64,000 nt of DNA from Pseudomonas asiatica (GCF_009932335.1 NZ_BLJF01000001.1:1240001-1304000); one strand, 5' to 3'; numbered from the stretch's first letter, positions 7,557 to 14,640 are shown. Numbers and translations: made by a program. The notes: a model not told the origin generated them from the letters alone.

Positions 7557-7813
7557 GCGGCGTAGGCGCGGTACCGGAGGCCCCAGAGATTGACCCGGTC
7601 ACTGACCAGCTGCTCGACGCCTACAACGCGATCAGCAGGTCACGGCAGTACGTCGGCATGATGGCCGCGCCGGCGCCGATCACCGCAGGCATGGTGAGCG
7701 AGTACCTGGCTAGGCACCCGACCGCCATCGATCGTGACGAGCTCGAGGCAGTGGTGTTCGCTCTGGATGAAGAATTCCGCGCCAACTGGGCGGAGCAGAA
7801 CAGCAACGACTGA
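7041..7813 (+). CDS. Tail assembly chaperone G-T fusion made by -1 frameshifting
   Basis: Slipping back one base on G GGA AAG (7472 to 7478) leaves the zero frame and continues GKALAVYRWGRDWAGEE, through DPVTDQLLDAYNAISRSR, to EEFRANWAEQNSND, stopping at 7813. The fusion would be about 257 residues. The T part has no good start codon or RBS of its own, yet it is clearly coding (YLARHPTAIDRDELEAVVFALDE). In lambda, the G-T fusion recruits tail tube protein through its T domain while the G part binds the tape measure. The frame relation and heptamer are seen directly; the efficiency of slipping is unknown. Confidence 0.8.
7472..7478 (+). promoter_or_regulatory. Programmed -1 frameshift slippery heptamer GGGAAAG
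   Basis: In the zero frame it reads GTG GGA AAG. Preceded by G, it gives G GGA AAG, the same heptamer used by lambda for gpG-T. The -1 frame is open from here to 7813. GC-rich sequence just downstream (CGCC... GGGCGGGCG) could form a stimulatory stem. Confidence 0.85.
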
Positions 7814-7837
7814 CGCGGCCAGGCCGCAGGAGAAATC

Positions 7838-7984
7838 ATGAGCTCAGCCCAAAATTGTTTCCCGGGCCACGAAGACGCCGGGAAACTCCTGTCGTGGGTT
7901 ACACGTCAGATTTTGAATTCCGCTCTGGGAAAAGGCCTTGAATCAAAGATTCGAGAGGCAGGTGATACGCAGACCGATCTTTGA
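7838..7984 (+). CDS. Doubtful 48-residue ORF after the frameshift gene
   Basis: An ATG at 7838 follows a good RBS (GCAGGAGAAATC) and opens 48 codons (MSSAQNCFPGHEDAGKLLSW...) ending TGA at 7984. In related phages this RBS context is where the tape measure would start, so it may be the old junction at which the cargo island was inserted. Against it, the frame overlaps the 3' part of a well-supported antisense gene and includes that gene's terminator. Low confidence. Confidence 0.25.
   Translation: MSSAQNCFPGHEDAGKLLSWVTRQILNSALGKGLESKIREAGDTQTDL
7857..7886 (-). terminator. Terminator of the antisense cargo gene
   Basis: A nine-base perfect stem GTTTCCCGG / CCGGGAAAC with a twelve-base loop. 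Read on the minus strand it follows the stop of the gene ending at 7899 and is trailed by AATTTTG. This is a short T run, so termination may be partial. Confidence 0.55.
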
Positions 7985-8144
7985 TGATGGATTTGTCAGC
8001 TGGCATGGAGGCGATCAGAGTCTTCGCTGTTTCTTCAATCTTGCTGCGCAGCGAAGGGTCCAGAGTTGCCAGGGATGTGCCTATTACCTGAAGTGCAGCG
8101 CATACGCCGAGCTCGAAGGGAGTGATTACGCGTTGTTCGCTCAT
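7899..8144 (-). CDS. Antisense phage cargo gene, unknown function
   Basis: 81 residues on the minus strand, against the late genes. The start is firm: AGGAGG lies six bases before the ATG. The protein is MSEQRVITPFELGVCAALQV, then IGTSLATLDPSLRSKIEETA, then a conserved-looking tail ending in a basic segment. It is mostly helical and soluble, with no signal peptide. The opposite orientation and own terminator mark it as a moron, a gene expressed independently in the lysogen. No family recognised. Superinfection exclusion or an anti-defence role would be guesses. Confidence 0.65.
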   Translation of the reverse strand: MSEQRVITPFELGVCAALQVIGTSLATLDPSLRSKIEETAKTLIASMPADKSIIKDRSAYHLPLESLIQGLFPERNSKSDV

Positions 8145-8328
8145 GTTGATCCTCCTAGATCATAACACCCCAGTCCATGGGCTTTCCGGCAACGGACCGG
8201 GGCAGTTCGTTGGGAGGCACAACGCTACTACGGCGCCGTGCCGGGCTGGTACTGGCTTTCCGTCCAGGGTGGATGGGTGGACAGGGCGCGGACCTACTGA
8301 TAGGTGTGCGCCGGCGGCTTCCAGGCTG

Positions 8329-8337
8329 TGGTAGATT
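8329..8337 (+). promoter_or_regulatory. Extended -10 promoter of the lipoprotein gene
   Basis: TGG followed by TAGATT forms an extended -10 about 25 bases before the GTG start at 8363. The ten bases GTGGTAGATT recur in front of the secreted-protein gene at 10900, suggesting that both cargo genes use the same style of promoter. No good -35 is seen here. Confidence 0.4.
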
Positions 8338-8374
8338 GCCCTCAATTCAAGGAGGGCGCGCTGTGAAACGGTGG

Positions 8375-8382
8375 ATTTTTAT
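8375..8382. repeat. Target site duplication, left copy
   Basis: ATTTTTAT, directly before the IS left end and identical to 10346-10353. Eight bases is the usual duplication for ISL3-family elements. Confidence 0.9.
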
Positions 8383-8425
8383 GGGTATTCGGGAAAGGGT
8401 GTTGTTAGACCCTTTCTGAATACCC
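8383..8425. repeat. Left IS end folded as a hairpin
   Basis: GGGTATTCGGGAAAGGGT, an eight-base loop GTTGTTAG, then ACCCTTTCTGAATACCC pair almost perfectly. So the left terminal repeat is immediately followed by its own inverted copy. It may be a transposase recognition structure, and on the minus strand it could also stop transcription after the transposase gene. Confidence 0.75.
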
Positions 8426-8450
8426 CACGGTTGGGTGGTTGAGTGTGTTG

Positions 8451-9791
8451 TTAGTCGTCCTCGCGGATGGCTCTGGTCTCCGGCTCCGCGTACAGCTGCA
8501 AGATGCTGAATATCGGAACGCCGTAATCCACCAGCTCGTCCTCGATGGGCTCGACTGCCATGATTTCCCTGGCCAGGAACGGCGCTAGCCGCTTGGTTTC
8601 TGGCGGCTTCACTTTGTGCTCTAGGGTGAACATGATCTTGGCGCGGAACATCTCGAAGCTCAGTCCGCGCGCGTTACGGTTCACGTCGCGCAGATAGCGG
8701 TTGATCGACTCGGTTAGCGCGTTGGTGTACCGCTGGGGAATGAACCTGAAGTAGTTGAAGATGTACTCGCCCCAGTTGGTCATCATGGTTGTGACGACCT
8801 TCCAGTCCTTCTCTTGCTCAGCGGGGATGCGCTGCCGCCATTCGTCATAGGCTTGCCTGGCTGCATTGTGGGTCTTGCTATTCCAGATGTTGTAGAAGCC
8901 TTCCTTGAGGTTGTAGGCGGTGCCTAGCTCGGGGAACTGATCGAACCACGTCTTGATCTTCAGGTGCGCCCAAACGTCCAGGTCACGCCTACGCATCAGC
9001 ATTAGCTTGCGGTCGCCTTTCAGGGTGCGCTTTTGCGGAACGGTGAGGCCTCGCTTGATCCGCTTTCGTATCTGGTCCATTGCATCGTTGGCGTACCGCA
9101 CAACGTGGAACTTATCGACGATGACAGTGGCGTTAGGGAACAGCTCTAGCGACACGTCTTTGTACGGATGGAACATGTCCTGGCAGACGATCTGGACCCT
9201 GTCCCGGCCGCGCATGTTGGAGATGTAATTATGGATCACGATCTTCTTGCGGTTAGGCAGGACGTCGATGATCGTTCTTTCTTCCAGGTTGATCAGGACG
9301 CACCTGTACTCGCCGCCGACAAGTAGTTCATCAATGCCAAGAACACGCGGAAGCATGGGCCTGTATCCAGCCTCCTTTTCGGCGCAGTAGTCGCGCAAGG
9401 CCCTGCGCACCACTGATTCATCCACGCCGAGATCGCGCGCCACAGCTGAGTTCGTGCTGGTCATGGCGTGCTTGATGACGTAGGCATGGCAGCGTTTCGT
9501 CATGCGGTGCTTCTCGTCGAAATCCAGCAGGGCCGGCGAGAACACTTTGCTGCATGTCTTGCACTTGTACCGTCGACGCATGCCCCAGAGCACCGTGCGC
9601 TTGCCCCTGATGGGCAGGTCAACGTACTTGGTCAGCTTCTTGGAGAAACGAATCGACTGGCCGATAGCTCCGCAGGAGGTGCAGAACTCGGGTGCCGGAA
9701 ACTCAACCTTGAATTGCAGATCGTGTTCATCCTCAAGAAACTCCACGATCTTTACGTTCAATGGGTGCAGAAGGGAAAGCGATTCAGGCAC
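8451..9791 (-). CDS. ISL3-family transposase
   Basis: The start is placed at GTG 9791 (VPESLSLLHPLNVKIVEFLE), which overlaps the stop of the upstream small ORF; an ATG at 9872 would add residues that overlap that ORF out of frame. About 446 residues. N-terminal zinc-binding part: FCTSCGAIG then RYKCKTCSKVF. Helix-turn-helix region: NSAVARDLGVDESVVRRALR. DDE catalytic domain: VLGIDELLVG (first Asp), ATVIVDKFHVVRYANDAMD (second Asp), ALTESINRYLRDVNRNARG (Glu). This is the ISL3 pattern. Length is normal and no frameshift is seen, so the element may be active. Confidence 0.92.
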   Translation of the reverse strand: MPESLSLLHPLNVKIVEFLEDEHDLQFKVEFPAPEFCTSCGAIGQSIRFSKKLTKYVDLPIRGKRTVLWGMRRRYKCKTCSKVFSPALLDFDEKHRMTKRCHAYVIKHAMTSTNSAVARDLGVDESVVRRALRDYCAEKEAGYRPMLPRVLGIDELLVGGEYRCVLINLEERTIIDVLPNRKKIVIHNYISNMRGRDRVQIVCQDMFHPYKDVSLELFPNATVIVDKFHVVRYANDAMDQIRKRIKRGLTVPQKRTLKGDRKLMLMRRRDLDVWAHLKIKTWFDQFPELGTAYNLKEGFYNIWNSKTHNAARQAYDEWRQRIPAEQEKDWKVVTTMMTNWGEYIFNYFRFIPQRYTNALTESINRYLRDVNRNARGLSFEMFRAKIMFTLEHKVKPPETKRLAPFLAREIMAVEPIEDELVDYGVPIFSILQLYAEPETRAIREDD

Positions 9792-10005
9792 CGGCCGCCC
9801 CCTGGGCGGCCAGGGCGTCCCGACTTCCAACAAACTTGCCATCCTCGAACGCCGTCGCAAGTTCGGCGGCAACTCGTTCGCAGGCCTTTCGGTGCCCTAT
9901 GAATAGCTCTCGCTCTCCATCCCCGGCGCGCACACAGAACGGCCAGAACCCTCTGCCCGTAGGCTCGACCCGATAACGGTCGGCGCCGACTGTCTGCATG
10001 TTCAC
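9784..10005 (-). CDS. Small IS-borne protein of unknown function, directly before the transposase
   Basis: 73 residues from GTG 10005 (or ATG 9999), with GAGGAG upstream. The GTGA overlaps the previous stop and its own stop overlaps the transposase start, so all three genes look coupled. The sequence contains GADRYRVEPTGRGFWPFCVR, then GERELFIGHRKACERVAAEL, and ends in an Ala-rich tail. A compact basic protein with a strand-rich first half and a helix; not recognised. It lies inside the IS ends, so it moves with the element. Confidence 0.6.
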   Translation of the reverse strand: MNMQTVGADRYRVEPTGRGFWPFCVRAGDGERELFIGHRKACERVAAELATAFEDGKFVGSRDALAAQGAAGA

Positions 10006-10229
10006 AGCGTAGCTCCTCGCGTTATCCGCTTGAACTCATCAAGAGCGTGCTGGCCAGTCATGATCAGTGACGGAACAGGGACAAGGGCTGCACGGAGCTC
10101 GGAGATTTCGTTACGCAGCGAAGCTATCTCGCCGGCCAAATCACTACTACCCCGATTCGCTGTTAAGGCCTCAAGCATCGCTACCTGAGCAGCTGATGGC
10201 GGGATTGCGGTTTCCTTGGGGTTTGGCAT
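10002..10229 (-). CDS. Small IS-borne coiled-coil protein, first gene of the IS operon
   Basis: 75 residues from ATG 10229, chosen because CAGGAGAGA lies just upstream; a TTG at 10244 is less likely. It starts MPNPKETAIPPSAAQVAMLE and contains LAGEIASLRNEISELRAAL, a leucine-spaced heptad pattern that suggests a short coiled coil and dimer formation. The stop overlaps the next start. It could be a regulator or assembly partner of the transposase. No family recognised. Confidence 0.6.
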   Translation of the reverse strand: MPNPKETAIPPSAAQVAMLEALTANRGSSDLAGEIASLRNEISELRAALVPVPSLIMTGQHALDEFKRITRGATL

Positions 10230-10259
10230 GACTCTCTCCTGCAATGGGGGTGAGTCTTC

Positions 10260-10265
10260 ATTATA
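10260..10265 (-). promoter_or_regulatory. Probable -10 box of the IS operon
   Basis: Read on the minus strand it is a perfect TATAAT, about 30 bases ahead of the first small ORF. A weak TTAGCT lies 17 bases further upstream. The box abuts an internal copy of the IS subterminal motif, so transposase binding there could repress the promoter. Confidence 0.5.
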
Positions 10266-10281
10266 ACAACACTTAAAGCCG
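10265..10281. repeat. Internal copy of the IS right-end subterminal motif
   Basis: AACAACACTTAAAGCCG here matches AACAACACGTAAAACCG at 10322-10338 at 14 of 17 positions, in the same orientation. Probably a second transposase-binding site. Confidence 0.55.
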
Positions 10282-10321
10282 AAGCTAATGCCAATATGCT
10301 TTAAGGCTGCGCTTTGCCTGC

Positions 10322-10345
10322 AACAACACGTAAAACCGATAACCC
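10322..10345. repeat. Right terminal inverted repeat of the IS
   Basis: Read inward from 10345 it starts GGGTTATCGG and includes GTGTTGTT, matching the left end 8383-8406 at 16 of 24 positions. Confidence 0.8.
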
Positions 10346-10353
10346 ATTTTTAT
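10346..10353. repeat. Target site duplication, right copy
   Basis: ATTTTTAT, identical to 8375-8382 and immediately outside the right IS end. Confidence 0.9.
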
Positions 10354-10798
10354 AGGGTTGGCCTGCATCGCGGCAACCGGATGCGAGACCGCTAGGGTTT
10401 CGCCTGATGCTGCAGTCCAGGTCCAGGCGGATGATGTTTACGCATTCAGCCGCCCAACGACCCCTGATGATGCAAGGATCGTTTTCACTCAAGACGCTGG
10501 CGCAATAAGCTGCTTTGGCGCAGGGATGCAAGTTTTCTTGAACGAGAAGCTTGCAGCCGAGACCACGAGCGGGAAATCTGTGACTCTCTATCATCAGCCT
10601 GGCCCAGTGCAGCTGGCCATCAAAAACAACATGGGTTGCGCAGGCGGAGACCTGCGAGGCTTACTGCTGGACTTGAAGCCAGGTTATTCATATCAGGTGC
10701 GAGGGTATCGCGGCACATGGGACAAGGCCGAGCCGTTGCTCACCACACCGGCTCCTTTTAAGTATCGATGATCGCCGCGTTGCTCAGAGGCAATGAGA

Positions 10799-10820
10799 GG
10801 GCACCTTCGGGTGCCTTTTC
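10799..10820 (+). terminator. Terminator after the split lipoprotein gene
   Basis: GGCACC / GGTGCC with a TTCG tetraloop, followed by TTTTC. It isolates the lipoprotein gene from the next cargo gene. Confidence 0.75.
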
Positions 10821-10846
10821 GTTTTCCGCTCCGCCTGTGCAGGGTT

Positions 10847-10875
10847 TTGGCGCTTCCTCCTGATGGTGGTAGATT
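10847..10875 (+). promoter_or_regulatory. Promoter of the secreted cargo protein
   Basis: TTGGCG (10847-10852), a 17-base spacer, and TAGATT (10870-10875) preceded by TGG as an extended -10. The same GTGGTAGATT block precedes the lipoprotein gene. Confidence 0.55.
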
Positions 10876-10899
10876 CTGGCCATCTTTATGGAGGAAGCC

Positions 10900-11211
10900 A
10901 TGAATCGAACGCTATTGATCGCCGCCCTTATCTGTCTGCCTTTTTCAGCGCTTGCCGCAAGCGGCGAAGAGACCTGCAAAAAAATATCTGCCATGGCGGG
11001 AAAAGCAATGGAGGCGCGCCAGAACGGCGATTTGCTTGAGGACGCCATGTCATCCGTTGGCGACCAAAGCAAATTCTCTGACGCCATGGTGGTAAAGGCG
11101 TACACCGCACCTGTCGCGAACAGCTCTGCCGGTAAGAAAAAGCTCGTGTCTGACTTCAGAAACGCGGCCTACGCCGAGTGTTACAAGAACATCATCGAGC
11201 CAATGAAATAA
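10900..11211 (+). CDS. Small secreted prophage cargo protein
   Basis: The start is ATG 10900, because GGAGGA lies just before it and it gives a clean Sec signal peptide (MNRTLLIAALICLPFSALAA); an in-frame ATG at 10888 sits on the RBS itself. 103 residues. The mature part has two cysteines (GEETCKKISAMAG and YAECYKNIIEPMK) that could form a disulfide, with a Gln/Asp-rich helix between. It is periplasmic by prediction. With its own promoter and terminator it is a moron expressed in the lysogen; function unknown. Confidence 0.7.
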   Translation: MNRTLLIAALICLPFSALAASGEETCKKISAMAGKAMEARQNGDLLEDAMSSVGDQSKFSDAMVVKAYTAPVANSSAGKKKLVSDFRNAAYAECYKNIIEPMK

Positions 11212-11214
11212 CAG

Positions 11215-11235
11215 AACCCGCTCCGGCGGGTTTTT
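11215..11235 (+). terminator. Terminator ending the cargo island
   Basis: CCCGC / GCGGG with a four-base loop, flanked by AA/TT, then five Ts. It separates the cargo genes from the tape measure gene 18 bases later. Confidence 0.75.
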
Positions 11236-11252
11236 AACCCCCGGAGAAAGGT

Positions 11253-14039
11253 ATGGCGCAGGAATCCCGCCTGGCGGTAACAATCGACTCGCGGGGCGCA
11301 AAGCGCAATGCGGACGATCTAACCGGATCTCTTGAGCGCATGGAGCGCGCTGGCGATGCGGCAGCTGCATCTGCTGATGGCGTGAGCAGCAGCCTTGACG
11401 ATCAACGCAAGGAGCTTTCCCAGCTGCTGGGTCAGATCAACCCAACGGTTGCTGCTCTCGGGCGCCTCGACGACATGCAGGAGAAGCTGGCCAAGTTCAA
11501 AAAGGCCGGAATCGTCGAGAGCGACACATTCGTCGAGTACACCCAGCGCATCAACACAATGCGCGACGCGCTTGGCGAATCCGCAGAGAGCATGAACAGG
11601 ACAGGAATGTCCGCCAAGGCCATGCGCAACAACCTGAATATGCTACCTGCGCAGTTCACCGACATCGCGATCAGCCTTCAAGCAGGCCAGGCCCCATTGA
11701 CGGTCCTGCTTCAGCAGGGTGGACAGCTCAAAGATATGTTTGGCGGCATCGCCCCAGCAGCCCAGGCCATGGGCGGTTACATCCTTGGCTTGGTGAATCC
11801 ATTCACTGTTGCTGCCGCTGCCGCCGGCGCGCTGGCCCTGGCCTACTACAAGGGCTCCGAGCAATCGGATGCCCTTCGAAACAGCCTGATTCTGACAGGC
11901 AACTTCTCCAAGGCGTCCGAGGCGCAATTGATCAGCTTGGCGGAGTCAGCCGACCAGGTAACGGGGACGTTCGGTCAGGCCGCCGGAGCCTTGGCGCAAT
12001 TGACCGCCGCAGGCGAGAACACAACCGGGAATTTTAAGCTGATCACGACCACAGCCGTCGAGATGCAGCGAGTCACTGGTAAGGCTATAGAAGAAACGGT
12101 TGCCGAGTTCATCAAGCTCGGCAAGGATCCGGTCGCGGGCATTGTCGAACTGGACGAGAAATACCGATTCCTGACCGCGTCGGTGTATGCCCAAATCAAG
12201 GCCCTGTCGGATCAGGGTAAAGCCGTGGCTGCTGCCGACTTGGCGGAGCGCACCTACGCCGAGGCGATGGGGCAGCGCACCTCCAAGATCCGCGAGAACC
12301 TGGGTCTGATCGAGCGCGGCTGGCTCAACATCAAGGACGCCGCCAATGAGGTTCTCGATGCCTTCGCCAGCATTGGCAGGAGAAGTGCCGAGAGCGAAGA
12401 GTCGGCGATCAAGAAGCTTCAGCAGGAATTGGCATATCGGAATAGCTTGCTCAATACGGGCTATGAAGATGATACGACCAGATCTCGCATAGCTGAGATT
12501 GAACAAGAACTGAGCAAGCGGCAGGAAATCCTCAGGGTTAACCAGAAAACGCTGGAAGAAGAGGAGAGGCGCCGACGGGTTCAGGAGGAAGGCCGCAAGG
12601 GCCTGGACGCGCTTGACGCCAGCTATAAGAGCGCCCTGACCCAGACTCAGCGACTGAATAAAGACCTCGCCGATCTCGACAAGGCAAAGGCGAAAGCTGT
12701 TGAGGCTGGCGTTTTCACTGCCGCTGAGGAAGCAAAATACGCCACAGCCCGGAAGAACATCGAGCAGGAAATCGCGGACATCAAAACCCGCGAGGCGAAG
12801 AAGAACGCGCCGAAGAACGTCAATCGAGGCGTTGCCGAGGCGGAAAATACCTTCGCTCGCCTGTATGGCCAGTACGACCCAGCAGCCCAGGCCGCCCGTG
12901 CCCTGACCAAGGAGCAGCAGCAGCTGGACCTGGCCTTCCAGAAGGGCAAGATCAGCCAGGAGGAGTACGGCAAGGCGCTGGCGCAGGCCTCGACGAACTA
13001 CGCCGCGGCGATCAAGGGCGCCCAGGGCTTGACCCAGGCCGAGCAGTACCGCGCCCAGATGGAGCGGCAGCTGGCTACCCAGCGCATGGAGTACGCTGCG
13101 CAGGCTGATGCCGTGGGTATGGGCCAGAAGGATGCAACCCGCATGCAAGAGCGCCTGAGGATCGAGCAGGACACCAACAACCGCATCCTTCAGTTGCAGA
13201 CCGAGCTGGCCAACGCCCAGGGCGAGAAGCAGCGGCAGGACCTGCAGGCGCAGATCGACATCGAACGGGAGTTTCTTCAGAAGCGTGTCGCTGCTCAGCG
13301 CGAGGGATGGTCCCAGATCGACCAAGCCCAGGCCGACTGGAGCAACGGCGCCCGCGGCGCCTTCCAGGACTACATGGACAGTGCCAGGGACGTTGCGGGG
13401 CAGACTCGCAACCTGTTCAGCAACGCCTTCGGCAACATGGAAGACGCCGTGGTCAACTTCGTGAAGACCGGCAAGCTGTCTTTCAAGGACTTCGCTGACC
13501 AGGTAGTGGCCGACCTCATTCGGATTCAGGTGCGCCAAGCGGCCGCCGGCTTCCTTGGCTCTGCCCTAGGATTCCTAGGCGGAGGAGGGGGAGCAGCGGC
13601 TGCAGGCAGTGGCACCATGACCGGTTTCAGCGAGACGATCTCGCGGTCTGGCTTTGCGGCTGGCGGCTATACCGGAGACGGCGGAAAGTTTGAACCGAAG
13701 GGTGTTGTCCACGGCGGTGAGTACGTGGTCCGTAAGGAGGTTGTCAGCCAGCCCGGAATGCGCGACCACCTCGATCGGCTCAACAGGAAGGGGTATGCCA
13801 GTGGCGGTTATGTCGAGCCAGCAGCGATTGCAACACAGTCTTCCTCGGTGCTCCCTGCAAACCAGACTGGACTACCCCCTATCGTTCAGCACATCAGCGT
13901 TCAAGGCACAGCCGACGACGCAACCCTAGCCCGCATCCAACAGGCAGCCCAGAAGGGCGCTCAGGATGGCTACAACCTGGTGCTGCGCGACTTCAAGATG
14001 AACGGGCCGGCGCGGCAGCTGATCGCCCGCAACCGATAG
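11253..14039 (+). CDS. Tail length tape measure protein
   Basis: 928 residues; RBS CCGGAGAAAGGT. An N-terminal TMP_2-like region (SRLAVTIDSRGAKRNADDL, MLPAQFTDIAISLQAGQAPL, LLQQGGQLKDMFGGIAPAAQ) is followed by hydrophobic AAAAAGALALAYY. A long charged coiled-coil middle comes next. The lambda-type C-terminal domain is at about 690 to 800 (GARGAFQDYMDSARDVAGQ, FADQVVADLIRIQVRQAA). By the usual relation of roughly 1.5 angstrom per residue, a tail near 140 nm is expected. It is wrapped by the G and G-T chaperones during assembly. Normally adjacent to G-T, here it is pushed 3.4 kb away by the cargo island. Confidence 0.92.
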   Translation: MAQESRLAVTIDSRGAKRNADDLTGSLERMERAGDAAAASADGVSSSLDDQRKELSQLLGQINPTVAALGRLDDMQEKLAKFKKAGIVESDTFVEYTQRINTMRDALGESAESMNRTGMSAKAMRNNLNMLPAQFTDIAISLQAGQAPLTVLLQQGGQLKDMFGGIAPAAQAMGGYILGLVNPFTVAAAAAGALALAYYKGSEQSDALRNSLILTGNFSKASEAQLISLAESADQVTGTFGQAAGALAQLTAAGENTTGNFKLITTTAVEMQRVTGKAIEETVAEFIKLGKDPVAGIVELDEKYRFLTASVYAQIKALSDQGKAVAAADLAERTYAEAMGQRTSKIRENLGLIERGWLNIKDAANEVLDAFASIGRRSAESEESAIKKLQQELAYRNSLLNTGYEDDTTRSRIAEIEQELSKRQEILRVNQKTLEEEERRRRVQEEGRKGLDALDASYKSALTQTQRLNKDLADLDKAKAKAVEAGVFTAAEEAKYATARKNIEQEIADIKTREAKKNAPKNVNRGVAEAENTFARLYGQYDPAAQAARALTKEQQQLDLAFQKGKISQEEYGKALAQASTNYAAAIKGAQGLTQAEQYRAQMERQLATQRMEYAAQADAVGMGQKDATRMQERLRIEQDTNNRILQLQTELANAQGEKQRQDLQAQIDIEREFLQKRVAAQREGWSQIDQAQADWSNGARGAFQDYMDSARDVAGQTRNLFSNAFGNMEDAVVNFVKTGKLSFKDFADQVVADLIRIQVRQAAAGFLGSALGFLGGGGGAAAAGSGTMTGFSETISRSGFAAGGYTGDGGKFEPKGVVHGGEYVVRKEVVSQPGMRDHLDRLNRKGYASGGYVEPAAIATQSSSVLPANQTGLPPIVQHISVQGTADDATLARIQQAAQKGAQDGYNLVLRDFKMNGPARQLIARNR

Positions 14040-14055
14040 CAAGAAGGAGTACTGC

Positions 14056-14640
14056 ATGGCTATCCAATGGCCGGCATCGCTGCACCCGTCTGAAATGACG
14101 TGGGGCTTAGTCAACAACAGCCGCGCCTTCACCTCGACGCTCTCGAACGCCCAGCAGATCGTCGGGCAGCCGGGCGCGTACTGGCAGTGCACCCTGACGT
14201 TTGGTCTGCTTACCCGGGAGCAGGAGCGCGAGCTGTCGGCGTTTCTCGGGCGCCTGGACGGGCTGTTCGGCACGTTCAACCTGCCGGCGTTCACCCGAAC
14301 CCGGAAGGTGAGCGTGGGAAGCCTCACCGTCGTGTCAGGCGTGGCGCAGGCCAGGGCTATCACGGTGGCCGGTGCCGCCGCGAACACCCCGGTTTTCGCC
14401 GTGGGGGATTACCTCACGGTGGCCGGTGAGATGTTCGAAGTGGTTGAACCTGCTACCTCCAACGCCCAAGGCCAGGCCATCGTGTCGGTCAACAAGCGCA
14501 TCCGCAAATCGCTGGTCGCCGGGACGCCGGTCGAATACCTCAACCCCTACGCCGAATGCCGCATGACCCAGGATACCTGGAACATGACGGTGAGGCCGGT
14601 GGTGGCCAGTGGCAGCTACCAGTTCAGGGAGGCCTTCTGA
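14056..14640 (+). CDS. Phage distal tail / tail-tip protein (lambda M position)
   Basis: 194 residues with strong RBS AAGAAGGAG. The sequence is beta-rich (WQCTLTFGLLTREQERELSAFLGRLDG, FAVGDYLTVAGEMFEVVEP) and follows the tape measure, the place of lambda gpM or distal tail proteins. Other lambda-like Pseudomonas phages carry a protein of this size here. The N-terminal residues WPASLHPSEMTWGLVNNSRA probably form the ring that docks on the tube. No enzymatic motifs. The ATG of the next gene overlaps its stop. Confidence 0.65.
   Translation: MAIQWPASLHPSEMTWGLVNNSRAFTSTLSNAQQIVGQPGAYWQCTLTFGLLTREQERELSAFLGRLDGLFGTFNLPAFTRTRKVSVGSLTVVSGVAQARAITVAGAAANTPVFAVGDYLTVAGEMFEVVEPATSNAQGQAIVSVNKRIRKSLVAGTPVEYLNPYAECRMTQDTWNMTVRPVVASGSYQFREAF

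Larger units (their letters stand above)
8383..10345. mobile_element. ISL3-family insertion sequence with two extra small ORFs
   Basis: 1,963 bp bounded by exact 8-bp repeats ATTTTTAT. The ends are imperfect inverted repeats: GGGTATTCGG at the left and GGGTTATCGG at the right (read inward), each followed 14 bases later by the shared block GTGTTGTT; 16 of 24 positions match. It carries, on the minus strand, an ISL3 transposase preceded by two short overlapping ORFs. The left end also folds back on itself, and the right end holds a second copy of its subterminal motif. It sits inside a lipoprotein gene of the prophage cargo island. The boundaries are seen directly; the family comes from the transposase motifs and duplication size. 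Confidence 0.92.
8363..10771 (+). pseudogene. Prophage lipoprotein gene split by an insertion sequence
   Basis: The start is GTG 8363 after AAGGAGG. Removing the IS (8383 to 10345) and one copy of the target duplication (10346 to 10353) joins 8363-8382 to 10354-10771 in frame. The restored protein has 145 residues starting MKRWIFIGLACIAATGCETA: a basic n-region, a hydrophobic core and a lipobox ending at Cys17. The mature part (DDVYAFSRPTTPDDARIVF, LNEKLAAETTSGKSVTLYHQ, YQVRGYRGTWDKAEPL) recalls DUF2846-like lipoproteins. It is probably a lysogenic-conversion gene, for example superinfection exclusion, but that is inferred. In its present form translation stops after about 19 codons inside the IS. 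Confidence 0.8.

Noticed and set aside
8208..8300. Short frame containing RYYGAVPGWYWLSVQGGW upstream of the lipoprotein gene
   Set aside because: It looks protein-like but has no start codon after the preceding stop; perhaps a remnant, but not enough to call.
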